From Thermanaerothrix daxensis (lineage in GTDB: Bacteria; Chloroflexota; Anaerolineae; Anaerolineales; Anaerolineaceae), in assembly GCF_001306145.1 (NCBI RefSeq), contig NZ_LGKO01000003.1:1-64000 (forward strand): 64,000 nt of DNA, read 5' to 3'. The notes beneath the pieces were generated by a model. It was not told the origin of the DNA, made no database searches, and worked only from the letters and a program-made list of their open reading frames with translations. Made by a program: the position numbers and the translations under genes. Positions 33,515-42,292 of this stretch are shown here, one piece after another (positions within the stretch are counted from its first letter, which is position 1; each line of letters begins with the position of its first letter).

Positions 33515-33541
33515 TATACAAAAATTTTATTTCCGTGTCAA
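33513..33541 (-). promoter_or_regulatory. Promoter of the GntR-PTS operon
   Basis: Minus-strand -35 TTGACA (33541-33536) and -10 TATAGT (33518-33513), spacing 17. Confidence 0.8.
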
Positions 33542-33690
33542 ATTTTTTTAAGGTTAAGAAAGTTTCGGGGGCATTCACCCCAAAATCCCCCTTAGCCCCG
33601 GTTGCATTTGCCCCTTGGCTTGGGGTAACATTTATATATCAATCAAATACAGTCGCTTATCCAAACCGCGCTTTATTCTGGAGGTGTGCC

Positions 33691-34377
33691 ATGAGTGTTA
33701 CCCTCACCTGGTATGGACATGCTACATTGGGGCTAAAGATCGGAGACTACGACGTCCTGGTTGATCCGTTCTTCAGCGGGAACCCTGCCGCCAGCACCAG
33801 CGCCAACAAAGTACCGGCTCAGTTCATCCTGATCAGCCACGGCCATGGCGACCACATCGGCGATACAGTGAGCATCGCCAAACGCACCGGTGCGTTGGTC
33901 ATCAGCAACTTCGAGATTTGCAACTGGTTGGCGACAAAGGGCGTCAAGACCCACGCCCAACACATCGGGGGCGGGCATCGTCATCCCTTCGGCTATGTGA
34001 AACTCACCCAGGCGCTCCACGGCTCTGCCCTGCCCGATGGCTCCTACGGTGGCAACCCAGCCGGCTTTCTGATCACCACCAACGAGGGCAAGAAGATCTA
34101 CATCGCGGGCGACACCGGTCTATTCGGCGACATGCGCCTGATTGGCGAGGAGGGCATTGACCTGGCGGTCCTGCCTATTGGCGATAACTACACCATGGGG
34201 CCTGAGGACGCGCTACGCGCGGTTAAGTTGCTCCAGCCCAGGCATGTCATCCCCATTCACTATGACACCTTCAACCTGATCGCGCAGGATGCCCGCGCCT
34301 GGGCCGCACGGGTAGAGCAGGAAACCCCCGCCAAAGTCCATCTGCTGCGCCCCGGTGAGTCGTTCACCCTACCCTAG
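33691..34377 (+). CDS. UPF0173-type metallo-beta-lactamase-fold hydrolase
   Basis: A 228-residue metal-dependent hydrolase of the UPF0173 (UlaG-like) family. The di-metal motif HGHGDH has ligands His50, His52, Asp54 and His55; further ligands are in GGHRH, AGDTG and IPIHYDT. The substrate is unknown; the distant relative UlaG is an ascorbate-6-phosphate lactonase. It lies divergent from a UlaA-type PTS operon, so a link is conceivable but weak because UPF0173 proteins are widespread. GGAGGTG before ATG 33691 sets the start. Confidence 0.9.
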   Translation: MSVTLTWYGHATLGLKIGDYDVLVDPFFSGNPAASTSANKVPAQFILISHGHGDHIGDTVSIAKRTGALVISNFEICNWLATKGVKTHAQHIGGGHRHPFGYVKLTQALHGSALPDGSYGGNPAGFLITTNEGKKIYIAGDTGLFGDMRLIGEEGIDLAVLPIGDNYTMGPEDALRAVKLLQPRHVIPIHYDTFNLIAQDARAWAARVEQETPAKVHLLRPGESFTLP

Positions 34378-35864
34378 TGCCCGGTAAGATTGTAGAAGTT
34401 GTACACGGCCTGGCTCAGATTGGCGATGAGCAGGTTGGCCGGGTCAAACAGCAACTGGACCGGGTGATATAGAAAGATCACCAGCACGTAGTTGCCACCC
34501 GGCGTGTACACAATCCCGGCATCGCTAATGGTGTGAATCAGCCCATCGCGCGGGTCGGTCACCCACCCGTGCTTGTGGGCAATTTGCGTTCCTTCCGGCA
34601 GGCCAGCTTCGATAAGCACGGCAATGCGGTTGCGTGCCAGGTAGTTGATCATCAGACGGCATTCGCTTTGCGTGATGGCGCCCGGAAAGGCCACGGCAAA
34701 GGTGCCCCCGCCGGTCTGGGCGCATTGGTAGATATCGCCCAGCAGGGTGCCGGCATCCATGGCCGTGGTCTGGTTATAAGGATCCGGATCGGTAGAGACA
34801 TCTGTGCGCTGGTTGGCGGGGGTTTGGAAGCGACGCAGCAAAGGCGCGCCGGGGTAGAAGAAACCGGCCAGGAAGGTGTTCTCCAGGCCCAACGTCCGGA
34901 TATCTTCGGTGACCATGAGCGGCCCCAGGTTTTTATCCATCACCTGCTCCATCAGGCGATCGGCCGGGTCATTTTCCGAGAATTCAATCATGGCTTCCAT
35001 CAGACTGGTGATCTCGGCCGGCAGGGGCTCTTCGAGGCGCCGGAACACCGAAACCATGATCGGAATTTTCATCGTGCTGGCGGCCGTGAATGCAATCCCC
35101 GGCGGTACTCTCTGCCCATACGCATAAGCCAGGTCCAGTTCTTGCCCGTTCTGCAGATCAAGCAGATAAATTTCGGCCACGCCGTCAAAATTGTTGGTGC
35201 TTAAGACCTGGCGCAGCATCACCTCCAGGTTCTGCAGGGAGGGGCGCGGCGGCGCGGTTTGGGCAAACACCACATTGACGGTGCGGCGAGTGGGACTGCG
35301 CAAGGCCGCATCCACCAGGGTTAACGTACGTTCCACGTCCATGACCGTCCCCGGCTTCCCCGGATTAAAGGTGGTGGTGCCGGGGATGGGTTCTGCCGGC
35401 GTAGGGGGCTGATCATAGCGCAGCGCCACCTCGCTTTCCAGGAAAGCGCGCAGACGTGCCTGTGAATAGGTGGCGCGTAACGGCACCTCCACCGCCCCGG
35501 GACGGCGATTCCACAAAAAGTCCCAGAACGCTTGCCAGAAGGACTGCTGCGTCAGGCGCTGTTGTTCGGCCGCCGCCAGCATCCCCTCCAGATCCAGGCG
35601 AAAATCTACCTGAGAGGGACGCAACTGAATGATGGCATCCCCGTAGCGCAGTTCAACCGGCAGGCCGTAGACCTGAGTGAGGCGCTGAGCGGCCTGCTGA
35701 CGGTCTAACCCGCCCACCGGCACGCCGGCAATGCGCGTTCCCGCCGGGAACGTCTCCCGTAAGCGGCTAAAGCGCACCAGTTGAATGACCGTCAGGAGCA
35801 CGGCCAGCAGGATCAGGATGACCGAAACCCAACGCAGGATGATGGGACTATTGCTTCTTCGCAA
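34374..35864 (-). CDS. Membrane-anchored class A beta-lactamase-like serine hydrolase
   Basis: A 496-residue protein with one N-terminal transmembrane helix (about 10-30), a helical/beta stalk of about 200 residues resembling the putative peptidoglycan-binding domain next to VanW-like and L,D-transpeptidase proteins (FPAGTRIAGVPVGGLDRQQAAQRL), then a serine hydrolase domain. The active-site STMK (near 265), SEND in place of SDN, and HKHG in place of KTG are present. It may be a penicillin-interactive or cell-wall enzyme rather than a true beta-lactamase. A TTG start at 35864 with TAGGAGG at 8 bases fits. It overlaps the convergent hydrolase gene by 4 bases. Confidence 0.82.
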   Translation of the reverse strand: MRRSNSPIILRWVSVILILLAVLLTVIQLVRFSRLRETFPAGTRIAGVPVGGLDRQQAAQRLTQVYGLPVELRYGDAIIQLRPSQVDFRLDLEGMLAAAEQQRLTQQSFWQAFWDFLWNRRPGAVEVPLRATYSQARLRAFLESEVALRYDQPPTPAEPIPGTTTFNPGKPGTVMDVERTLTLVDAALRSPTRRTVNVVFAQTAPPRPSLQNLEVMLRQVLSTNNFDGVAEIYLLDLQNGQELDLAYAYGQRVPPGIAFTAASTMKIPIMVSVFRRLEEPLPAEITSLMEAMIEFSENDPADRLMEQVMDKNLGPLMVTEDIRTLGLENTFLAGFFYPGAPLLRRFQTPANQRTDVSTDPDPYNQTTAMDAGTLLGDIYQCAQTGGGTFAVAFPGAITQSECRLMINYLARNRIAVLIEAGLPEGTQIAHKHGWVTDPRDGLIHTISDAGIVYTPGGNYVLVIFLYHPVQLLFDPANLLIANLSQAVYNFYNLTGH

Positions 35865-35913
35865 TGCAGGCGCCTCCTAAATTACAGCCGCGGGTATTTT
35901 ACCACCGGAGATT

Positions 35914-36903
35914 TCACGGCGTGATCCCGCGCTGATACAACAGCCACAGCCCGGCCAGATACACCACCCCAATCAGCAGCGCATCGGCCTCCAGCATTCC
36001 CCAACGACGCTCCAGCCGGATCAGATTACCCACCAGCGCCAATGTCGTCAGGATCAACCCCAGCAACCCAACCAGGACAAAGGCCGGGTCAATAACCACC
36101 AGAAAGCGCCCCGGCGTGTAGAAGAAATCCGCCAGCCCTAGCGCAAACATGTTAAACAGGTTACTACCAAAAAGATTGCCAATGGCCATGTCATCAGCAC
36201 CTAATTGAGCCGCAGAGACGGTGGTCACCAATTCGGGCAGGGAGGTGACCAGGGCCACCAGTGTGGTCCCGATAAACGTAGTCCCCAACCCGGTAATTTC
36301 AGCGATTTCGGCACTGCTGCGCACCAGCCAGGGCGTCACATACATCAGCGCCGCGGTGGCCAATCCAAAGCCGAACAAGGCCACTCCCAGGCTGGGTGTG
36401 CCGGGAGGAATGATCTCCTCCTCCATGCTCACCCCGGCCATGTGCTGGTGGCGTTGCAGCAGGCGCACGGCCAGCAGGTAGGCTAGGATGATGAGCAGGC
36501 TATCGCCACCTACCCAGCCAATCTGCCAGGGAATGTCCGCCATGATGAAAAGGACCGCCATACCGATCATCAGCACGGCCAGACTGCCCGAAAGAGCATG
36601 TTTGAGCGCTGCCGTGCGCAGGATGCGCCGCCGGCGGAAGACCAGGTCCAGCACAGCCAGCAGGGCCATGTTAAACATATTGCTGCCCAGAAGATTGCCC
36701 GCCGCCAGGTTGGCCTGCCCCTGGGCAATGGCATTGACGGTGGTCAACACCTCAGGCAGGGAGGTGGCCGCCGCGATCAGGATGGCCCCCACAAAAAGCC
36801 GCCCCAATCCAGTGCGTAAGGCAATCACATCCCCATATTCGGCCAGGCGCACCGCTGCCAAAACGATCACGCCCGAACTGACCAGGAAAATCAGCCAGAC
36901 CAT
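35914..36903 (-). CDS. CaCA-family sodium/calcium exchanger
   Basis: A 329-residue membrane antiporter with the two inverted alpha repeats of the CaCA family: ATSLPEVLTTVNAIAQGQANLAAGNLLGSNMFNM-like in the first half and TSLPELVTTVSAA...AIGNLFGSNLFNM in the second. It exchanges Ca2+ (or another cation) for Na+ or H+. GAGGG precedes the ATG. The PII-like gene lies 2 bases upstream, so they are certainly co-transcribed. Confidence 0.9.
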   Translation of the reverse strand: MVWLIFLVSSGVIVLAAVRLAEYGDVIALRTGLGRLFVGAILIAAATSLPEVLTTVNAIAQGQANLAAGNLLGSNMFNMALLAVLDLVFRRRRILRTAALKHALSGSLAVLMIGMAVLFIMADIPWQIGWVGGDSLLIILAYLLAVRLLQRHQHMAGVSMEEEIIPPGTPSLGVALFGFGLATAALMYVTPWLVRSSAEIAEITGLGTTFIGTTLVALVTSLPELVTTVSAAQLGADDMAIGNLFGSNLFNMFALGLADFFYTPGRFLVVIDPAFVLVGLLGLILTTLALVGNLIRLERRWGMLEADALLIGVVYLAGLWLLYQRGITP

Positions 36904-36905
36904 GG

Positions 36906-37259
36906 CTAACCCTCATCCGCCAACCGTAAAGGGACCCCCTTAGCCAGAGCCAGAGGCCAGGCCGCGAAAACGCCGGTATCGGGCTGATCCAGGTCGCCAA
37001 TCAGGGCCTCAGCCTCTTCGAGGCAGCGCCGGGCCATCACTTCATCCGGCACAATGGCCAGCAGAGTGTAATTGCCTAAAACCTCACGGCCCCCGCTCTG
37101 CCCATACAGGTAACGCAGGGCCAAAGGGCGCTTGCGACTACGGCGCGCCCAGCCCGTGCTTTCCACAATGGTGACCCCACTGACCCCGGCTTGCTCCCAG
37201 CGCGTCAACAAGGGATCTACAAAACGTTCGTCATCCACCACCATCAGCACCAGGTACAT
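36906..37259 (-). CDS. Small PII-like protein co-transcribed with the CaCA exchanger
   Basis: A 117-residue protein with an alternating beta-alpha pattern starting YLVLMVVDDERFVDPLLTRWEQAGVSGVTIVESTG, which looks like the ferredoxin-like fold of PII/GlnB relatives; PDTGVFAAWPL near the C-terminus recalls the PII GDGKIFV segment. I recognise the fold pattern but not a named family. Start ATG 37259 follows AAAGGATG; an in-frame start 14 codons upstream gives an unusual tail. Tight coupling to the exchanger suggests it gates or senses ion transport. Confidence 0.65.
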   Translation of the reverse strand: MYLVLMVVDDERFVDPLLTRWEQAGVSGVTIVESTGWARRSRKRPLALRYLYGQSGGREVLGNYTLLAIVPDEVMARRCLEEAEALIGDLDQPDTGVFAAWPLALAKGVPLRLADEG

Positions 37260-37367
37260 GCCTGCGCATCCTTTCGTAACAAAAAATATCGCATAGAACA
37301 TCGCTCCCTGATTTTACCATTGCTGCATCCCCACACAGGTCTCTATGCTGAGCCCATTGGATAGAAT

Positions 37368-37424
37368 GAAACAAGTGTTGCATATTTCCATGCCGGGTGT
37401 TATAATTCATGCAACATTTGTTTC
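37368..37424 (+). promoter_or_regulatory. Promoter flanked by long inverted repeats (ChrB-N/MFS operon)
   Basis: -35 TTGCAT (37378-37383) and a perfect -10 TATAAT (37401-37406), spacing 17. A 16-base arm GAAACAAGTGTTGCAT (37368-37383) is repeated inverted as ATGCAACATTTGTTTC (37409-37424) with a single mismatch. The arms cover the -35 and the start site. Each arm also contains CAA-N3-TTG, so each may be a dimer site. Confidence 0.8.
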
Positions 37425-37439
37425 AACGAGGGTATTCCG

Positions 37440-38021
37440 GTGCAGTGGTTGCTTTTCTTGCCCCAACTTCCGGCCACCCCTTCCAGCCTGCGGGTCATGG
37501 TCTGGCGTAAGATGCGCCAAATTGGCGCCCTGGGTTTGCAGAACGGCGTGTGGGTGCTGCCCGAGCGCGAGGATCTCTGGCAACAGCTGAATGATCTGCA
37601 GGGCTCCATTCGCCAGCAAGGCGGCGAGGCTTTTGTGTTCCGCGCCCAGGCCCATCCCCCTGAAGCGGAAGCACTCATCCGCGAGCGTTTTTGCGCCGAC
37701 CGCGACGAGGAGTACCAAGAATTTTTGGGGCGCTGCCAGGATTTTCTGGCCGAAATCGCCAAAGAGACCCGGCAAGAAAAATTCACCTTTGCCGAGATGG
37801 AAGAAATCGAAGAAGACCTGCAAAAAATGGAGCATTGGCTGAACAAGATACGCGCGCGTGATTTCTTCGGCGCCACCCAAGCAGAGCCTGCCAGCCGCGC
37901 CCTGGAAGCCTGTCAACAGGCCTTTGCCACCTTTGTCAGTCAGGTTTATCGCCGCCAGGGGCTGGAACCCCCGGCGGTTTCCTCATCCCAATCCTTTGAT
38001 ACTGGAGATGCTGCCCCATGA
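37440..38021 (+). CDS. ChrB N-terminal-domain-like protein
   Basis: A 193-residue soluble protein. Its start, WLLFLPQLPATPSSLRVMVWRKM, followed by GALGLQNGVWVLPE, matches the N-terminal domain of chromate-resistance protein ChrB, a regulator. The C-terminal half is an acidic, helical region (DEEYQEFLGRCQDFLAEIAKE) without the ChrB C-terminal domain. GTG 37440 follows GAGGG; the predicted mRNA leader is only about 27 bases. The gene overlaps the MFS gene by 4 bases. It probably regulates or assists this transporter; chromate itself is not proven. Confidence 0.8.
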   Translation: MQWLLFLPQLPATPSSLRVMVWRKMRQIGALGLQNGVWVLPEREDLWQQLNDLQGSIRQQGGEAFVFRAQAHPPEAEALIRERFCADRDEEYQEFLGRCQDFLAEIAKETRQEKFTFAEMEEIEEDLQKMEHWLNKIRARDFFGATQAEPASRALEACQQAFATFVSQVYRRQGLEPPAVSSSQSFDTGDAAP

Positions 38022-39235
38022 AACCCACTTCATCTTCACCGATTGCTCAAAGTGAATCGCAACGCCAACGCCTCGCCTGGCAATTGATCCTCATTCTGGG
38101 CATTGTCAGCGCCTTAGGAGATGTGACCTATGAAACTGCGCGCGGTGTTGCCGGCCCTTATTTGCTCTTCCTGGGGGCCAGCGCCGCGGCAGTGGGCATG
38201 GTTTCCGGGCTGGGTGAATTCCTCGGTTATGCCCTGCGCCTGGTCAGCGGCTACCTGGCCGATCGTACCCGGGCCTATTGGGCCGCCACCTTCATCGGCT
38301 ACGGCCTGATTTTGTGTATCCCTCTGCTGGCCTTTGTAAACCGCTGGGAATTGGCCGCGGCACTGCTCATTTTGGAGCGCATCGGCAAGGCCATTCGCTC
38401 CCCGGCGCGCGATACCATCCTTTCCCACGCTACTGCCCAAACCGGGCGCGGACGGGGCTTTGCCCTGCATGAGTTTATAGACCAGATTGGCGGCGTAGCC
38501 GGGCCACTGCTCTTCGGGTTGGTCTTTGCCGTGCGTCAATCCTACCGCGATGGGTTCAACCTGCTATGGATCCCGGCCATCTTGATGCTGATCACCCTGG
38601 CGCTGGCCCGCCTGCGGGTGCCCACCCCTGAACTCCTTGAAAAGGAAGGCCGCGCTGCCGATTTAACCAGCACGCGCCTGCCCCGTGCATTTACCTTCTA
38701 CGCCCTGTTTACTCTGTTTAGTGTGGCAGGATTTGCCACTTTCGCCGTGCTGGCTTACCACTGGAATGCCATTGGCCTGTTTCCCCCCGACCGAATTGCC
38801 TTCCTTTACGCTCTGACCATGGGCGTAGATGCCGTTGCAGCGCTGGGAATCGGCCGCATCTACGACCGCATTGGCCTGAAGGGAATGCTGCTGATTCCAC
38901 TGCTGACCCTGCCGATCCCCTTCCTGGGTTTTTCACACAGCATCTCGCTGGCGCTGATCAGTGTGGTGCTGTGGGGGGTGGTGATGTCGGCGCATGAGAC
39001 GGTCATGCGGGCAGCCATCGCCGATATGATCGGTAAAGCCCGGCGTGCCTCGGCTTATGGCATTTTCAACACGCTTTACGGGGCCGCCTGGTTCATCAGC
39101 GGGACGGCCATGGGCCTGCTCTATGAACGGTCGTTGTCGGGACTCTTCATCTTTGTAGTCGGGGTCGAAGTCCTGGCTCTGGTGGCGTTCGGGGCGCTAC
39201 AACGCTCCTACCCCTCGGCAGTTTCAACCGCCTGA
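38018..39235 (+). CDS. MFS transporter co-transcribed with ChrB-N-like gene
   Basis: A 405-residue major facilitator with 12 predicted helices. LADRTRAYWAA in loop 2-3 is the family motif A region, and ERIGKAIRSPARDTILSHAT is a strongly conserved stretch of this subgroup. No ChrA-type CHR domain is present, so if the system handles chromate or another oxyanion it uses an MFS carrier instead. It starts inside the stop of the preceding gene (ATGA). Confidence 0.88.
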   Translation: MKPTSSSPIAQSESQRQRLAWQLILILGIVSALGDVTYETARGVAGPYLLFLGASAAAVGMVSGLGEFLGYALRLVSGYLADRTRAYWAATFIGYGLILCIPLLAFVNRWELAAALLILERIGKAIRSPARDTILSHATAQTGRGRGFALHEFIDQIGGVAGPLLFGLVFAVRQSYRDGFNLLWIPAILMLITLALARLRVPTPELLEKEGRAADLTSTRLPRAFTFYALFTLFSVAGFATFAVLAYHWNAIGLFPPDRIAFLYALTMGVDAVAALGIGRIYDRIGLKGMLLIPLLTLPIPFLGFSHSISLALISVVLWGVVMSAHETVMRAAIADMIGKARRASAYGIFNTLYGAAWFISGTAMGLLYERSLSGLFIFVVGVEVLALVAFGALQRSYPSAVSTA

Positions 39236-39304
39236 GCGCAGGCGGCCAGCTCAACCCCCTCGGCCGAATCGCGCTGCGCAGGAATTTGAACCCCCGGCGC
39301 ACCT

Positions 39305-39340
39305 TAAGGGCAGGGCAAGTCATGACTTGTCCTGCCCTTA
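39305..39340. terminator. 36-base palindromic terminator between convergent genes
   Basis: TAAGGGCAGGGCAAGTC / GACTTGTCCTGCCCTTA, a 17-bp stem with one G-T pair and a 2-base centre. It separates the MFS gene from the convergent HerA-like gene. Confidence 0.75.
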
Positions 39341-39391
39341 CCTAGCAGGATTGCCACTCAACGCCAAGCGCGCCGCGGGCAGGGAGGCTCC

Positions 39392-41908
39392 TTATTGTGC
39401 CACAGCAGGGACCTCCAACGTTTGCCCCTGCGTCTGCACCACATACACGGGGACCCATGCCAGCCCGCTAATCTCAAGGAAGATGTCCTTGCGCTGTGGG
39501 TTCAGCGTGATTTCAGTGATCTCCGCCGCCGCGCGCGCCCAGCGCTCCCGTGCCTCGCGAATCGCGGCTTCTTTCTGCCGGTTGAGGTCATCGTACTCAT
39601 CCTTCAGAGCATCCAGCGCCTTCTCGGCGGCTTCCAGCTCGGCTTTGGCTTTTGCGGTCATGCGCCCTTTGGAGAGGGCGCTGGAGATGCTGCGCTTGCG
39701 CCCGCCGAACAGCCCCATCAGCAATTCTGCCCCCGTACCCAGTTCTTCCAGGCGGCGGCGCCCCACTTCATCCTCATATTTTTTGACAATGACTTGCTGG
39801 CGCTCCACCCGGCGTGCAAGTGCATCCAGTTTGGTTTCAAACTGGCGCTCAATTTTCGCCACTTCGTCTTTCAGCGCCTGCTGGGCTGCCTCCTCGCAGC
39901 GGGCACGGAAGGTGGTTTCCGTGTCTTCCGGTTTGCCGTACAGATTTAACGCCTTATTGACCAGCAAGCGCAGGCCGCTCCGCCGGTAGACCCAATCCAG
40001 GAAATCCTTCTGCGCCGCGGTAATGGTCCGGGCATTGGTAAATGCCGCCGGGAGGGGATAAAAGCGGGCCTCAGGCAACGGCTGGGGATCCAGTTTGCGA
40101 GGATCGAAGGGCTCGCGCTGGCACTCTTCCCAGGCAATGCGTGCGCTGTGCGGCTCATCCACCAGGCAGGTCACCCGCTGGGCAACATCAACGCCAGCGC
40201 GCCGATCCAGGTAGCGCACCTCGGCCTGAAAGAGTAGCGCCGGGCGGTAGATCAACCCTTCCGGTTTTTCCGATCCGCTCAAGGTCGCCCCCAGGCTGGC
40301 AAGCGCCTGACTCAGGCTTAACTCGGGAGGCAGGAAAAATGCCGCCACCCCCGCAGGTGGGGCCGGAGGCGTGCGCGTCAGCGGTGGCGGCGCGGTGGGA
40401 CTGGCCGAAGGGGCTGCCGGTGCCACAGTGGAGACCGCAGCCCCCGCTCCAACCGGGACACGCGATGCTTCCGGCGGAGCGGTGGTCGTGATCGGCAGCG
40501 CGGGTCCTTCGGGCGCCGCGCCCAGCGCTTTCAACCCGCTCAGTTGGGCCCGGGTAAGCGGGCCCGCCAGGTAGTTCAAACACCAGCGGGTGGAGAAGAT
40601 TTGGACCCCTCCGCGCTGGTGCACATTGTGGAGCAAGAAAGTACGCGGCTTGAGGGCCGAGATCATGCGCCCGTACTCCGCGCGATTCACCCCGCCCTCA
40701 ATGGATTGCAAACCGTCTAGCAGGCGTTCTTTGTCCTGCTCGGTTTGCAGTCGTCCGATGAACCACGTCCCGGCATTGGACAGGCCCTTGTAATCCACAT
40801 CTACCGGGTTCTGCGTGGCCAGCAGAAGCCCCAGGCCAAAAGCGCGTGCCTGCTTGAGCAGCCGTAAAAGCACCGGGCGTGAGGGCGGGTTGGCGACGGG
40901 CGGTAAATACCCGTAAATTTCGTCGAACGCCAGCAGGGCACGCAAGCCACTGCTTCCCCGCTGGGTACGCATCCACGATTCGACGTTCGCCAACAGCAGG
41001 GTGACGAAGAACATGCGCTCGGCTTCGCTGAGGTGTGCCAGGTAGAAAATGCTCATCCGCGGACGCCCTTCGGGGGTGTAGAGAAAGGCCTGCGGGTCCA
41101 TGGATTGCCCGCGCACCCATGCCTGGAAGGAGGGCGAAGCCAAAAAGTTGTTTAGCAAAACCGCCAGTTCAAAGCGATCTTTCGGCGGGAAGAAGCGATC
41201 TACCGGGAACGCCCCCAACCGCTCAAAAGGCGGGGTCTGCACTTGGAAGATCAGTTCACTCAGGTCCAGCGCAGCCCCCTTGCTCCAGGCCGTTTCGATC
41301 AGGTTGGCAAGCAAAATATGCTCGCGCGAGCGCAGCGGATCGAGATCCTTCAAGCCCACCAGCCCCAACAGGGCGGTCACCGTTGCCGAAATGCGCTCGC
41401 GCAGTATTTCCCCGTGCTCTTCCCAATTCAAACCGGCCGGCGGGGCGAAGGACGAGAGCAGGTTGACCGGTTCGGCGGCGGTTGAGCCGGGTGAATAGAG
41501 CACGTAATCCACAGCCTGCTGAAGCGCCAGCAAATGATCGCGCCCCAGCCCCCAACTGCTCAGGCCGTTCCGCCATTTTTCCGCTGTTTTGGCGGCCATG
41601 TCGGCCGCGCTCATGTTCTCGCGGCGCGCGCTTTCGGGGTCAATCCACGGCTCAAAATCCTCCGGCTTGAGGTCGGGAAAGTGCAGAAACAAATTGGTTA
41701 AATCGCCCTTGGGGTCAATCACGATGGAAGGAATGCCGTGCAGGGCTGCCTCTTCCAGAATACCGATCAGCAAGCCGGTCTTGCCCGAGCCGGTCATGCC
41801 GACAATCACCCCGTGGGTGGTCAAATCATCAGGATCATACAGCACTGGCTGGGCCTGGGCGGGGTCCTCCACCACCGTGCGCCCGAGGAAAAACGGAGAT
41901 GATTTCAT
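39392..41908 (-). CDS. HerA/VirB4-like P-loop ATPase with C-terminal coiled coil
   Basis: An 838-residue protein. The N-terminal AAA-like core has Walker A GMTGSGKTG (near residue 37), VIDPKGDLTNL, Walker B LLAFDEIYG, a sensor LLATQNPVD and an arginine-finger region. A Pro/Ala/Thr-rich linker (about 470-530) follows, then an alpha/beta domain and a long coiled coil (about 690-800, EAAEKALDALKDEYDDLNRQKEA). It resembles DUF853/HerA-type DNA or protein translocases. No NurA nuclease is adjacent. ATG 41908 with AGGAGAG was chosen over a start 20 codons upstream. The cellular role is unknown. Confidence 0.82.
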   Translation of the reverse strand: MKSSPFFLGRTVVEDPAQAQPVLYDPDDLTTHGVIVGMTGSGKTGLLIGILEEAALHGIPSIVIDPKGDLTNLFLHFPDLKPEDFEPWIDPESARRENMSAADMAAKTAEKWRNGLSSWGLGRDHLLALQQAVDYVLYSPGSTAAEPVNLLSSFAPPAGLNWEEHGEILRERISATVTALLGLVGLKDLDPLRSREHILLANLIETAWSKGAALDLSELIFQVQTPPFERLGAFPVDRFFPPKDRFELAVLLNNFLASPSFQAWVRGQSMDPQAFLYTPEGRPRMSIFYLAHLSEAERMFFVTLLLANVESWMRTQRGSSGLRALLAFDEIYGYLPPVANPPSRPVLLRLLKQARAFGLGLLLATQNPVDVDYKGLSNAGTWFIGRLQTEQDKERLLDGLQSIEGGVNRAEYGRMISALKPRTFLLHNVHQRGGVQIFSTRWCLNYLAGPLTRAQLSGLKALGAAPEGPALPITTTAPPEASRVPVGAGAAVSTVAPAAPSASPTAPPPLTRTPPAPPAGVAAFFLPPELSLSQALASLGATLSGSEKPEGLIYRPALLFQAEVRYLDRRAGVDVAQRVTCLVDEPHSARIAWEECQREPFDPRKLDPQPLPEARFYPLPAAFTNARTITAAQKDFLDWVYRRSGLRLLVNKALNLYGKPEDTETTFRARCEEAAQQALKDEVAKIERQFETKLDALARRVERQQVIVKKYEDEVGRRRLEELGTGAELLMGLFGGRKRSISSALSKGRMTAKAKAELEAAEKALDALKDEYDDLNRQKEAAIREARERWARAAAEITEITLNPQRKDIFLEISGLAWVPVYVVQTQGQTLEVPAVAQ

Positions 41909-42292
41909 GGGCTCTCCTAACCAAACAGGTTCTGGAATGATGATAAAGCATCTCCGGCTTTCACGCAATCGCTTGCCAACAGGAAATATGGAGATGGTCC
42001 CCCAAAATGCCCTCCGACCGCAGACATCTACCAGGGTGAGGACAATCTACTCCACACCGACCCGCCCCACTTTTCGACCTGCTACGCCCCCCAGAGCCCC
42101 CAGCGGCACGATACCCCCTCGCGATAAGGGGGCAGCCCCTGAAGGCCCCCTCACAAACGGACCACGGCAACAGGCCCTTTACCCCGCCAGTTGGCGGGTT
42201 GCTCAGAAAGGCCAGCGCCGTGCGCCGCGGCTGTGCTCCTCAATGCGCGGGCGCGCGCCGGCGAACCCAGGCACGTCCACCGAGCCGGCAAC
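41909..42292. other. 384-base intergenic region
   Basis: GC-rich sequence between the HerA-like and third CBS genes, both leftward. Open frames here show no coding look and no homologous motif. No strong promoter or hairpin stands out. Confidence 0.5.

Noticed and set aside
39250-39300. A T-arm-like stretch (GGGTTCAAATTCC on the minus strand) suggesting a tRNA
   Set aside because: No acceptor, D or anticodon arms can be built around it; the palindromic terminator occupies the upstream side.
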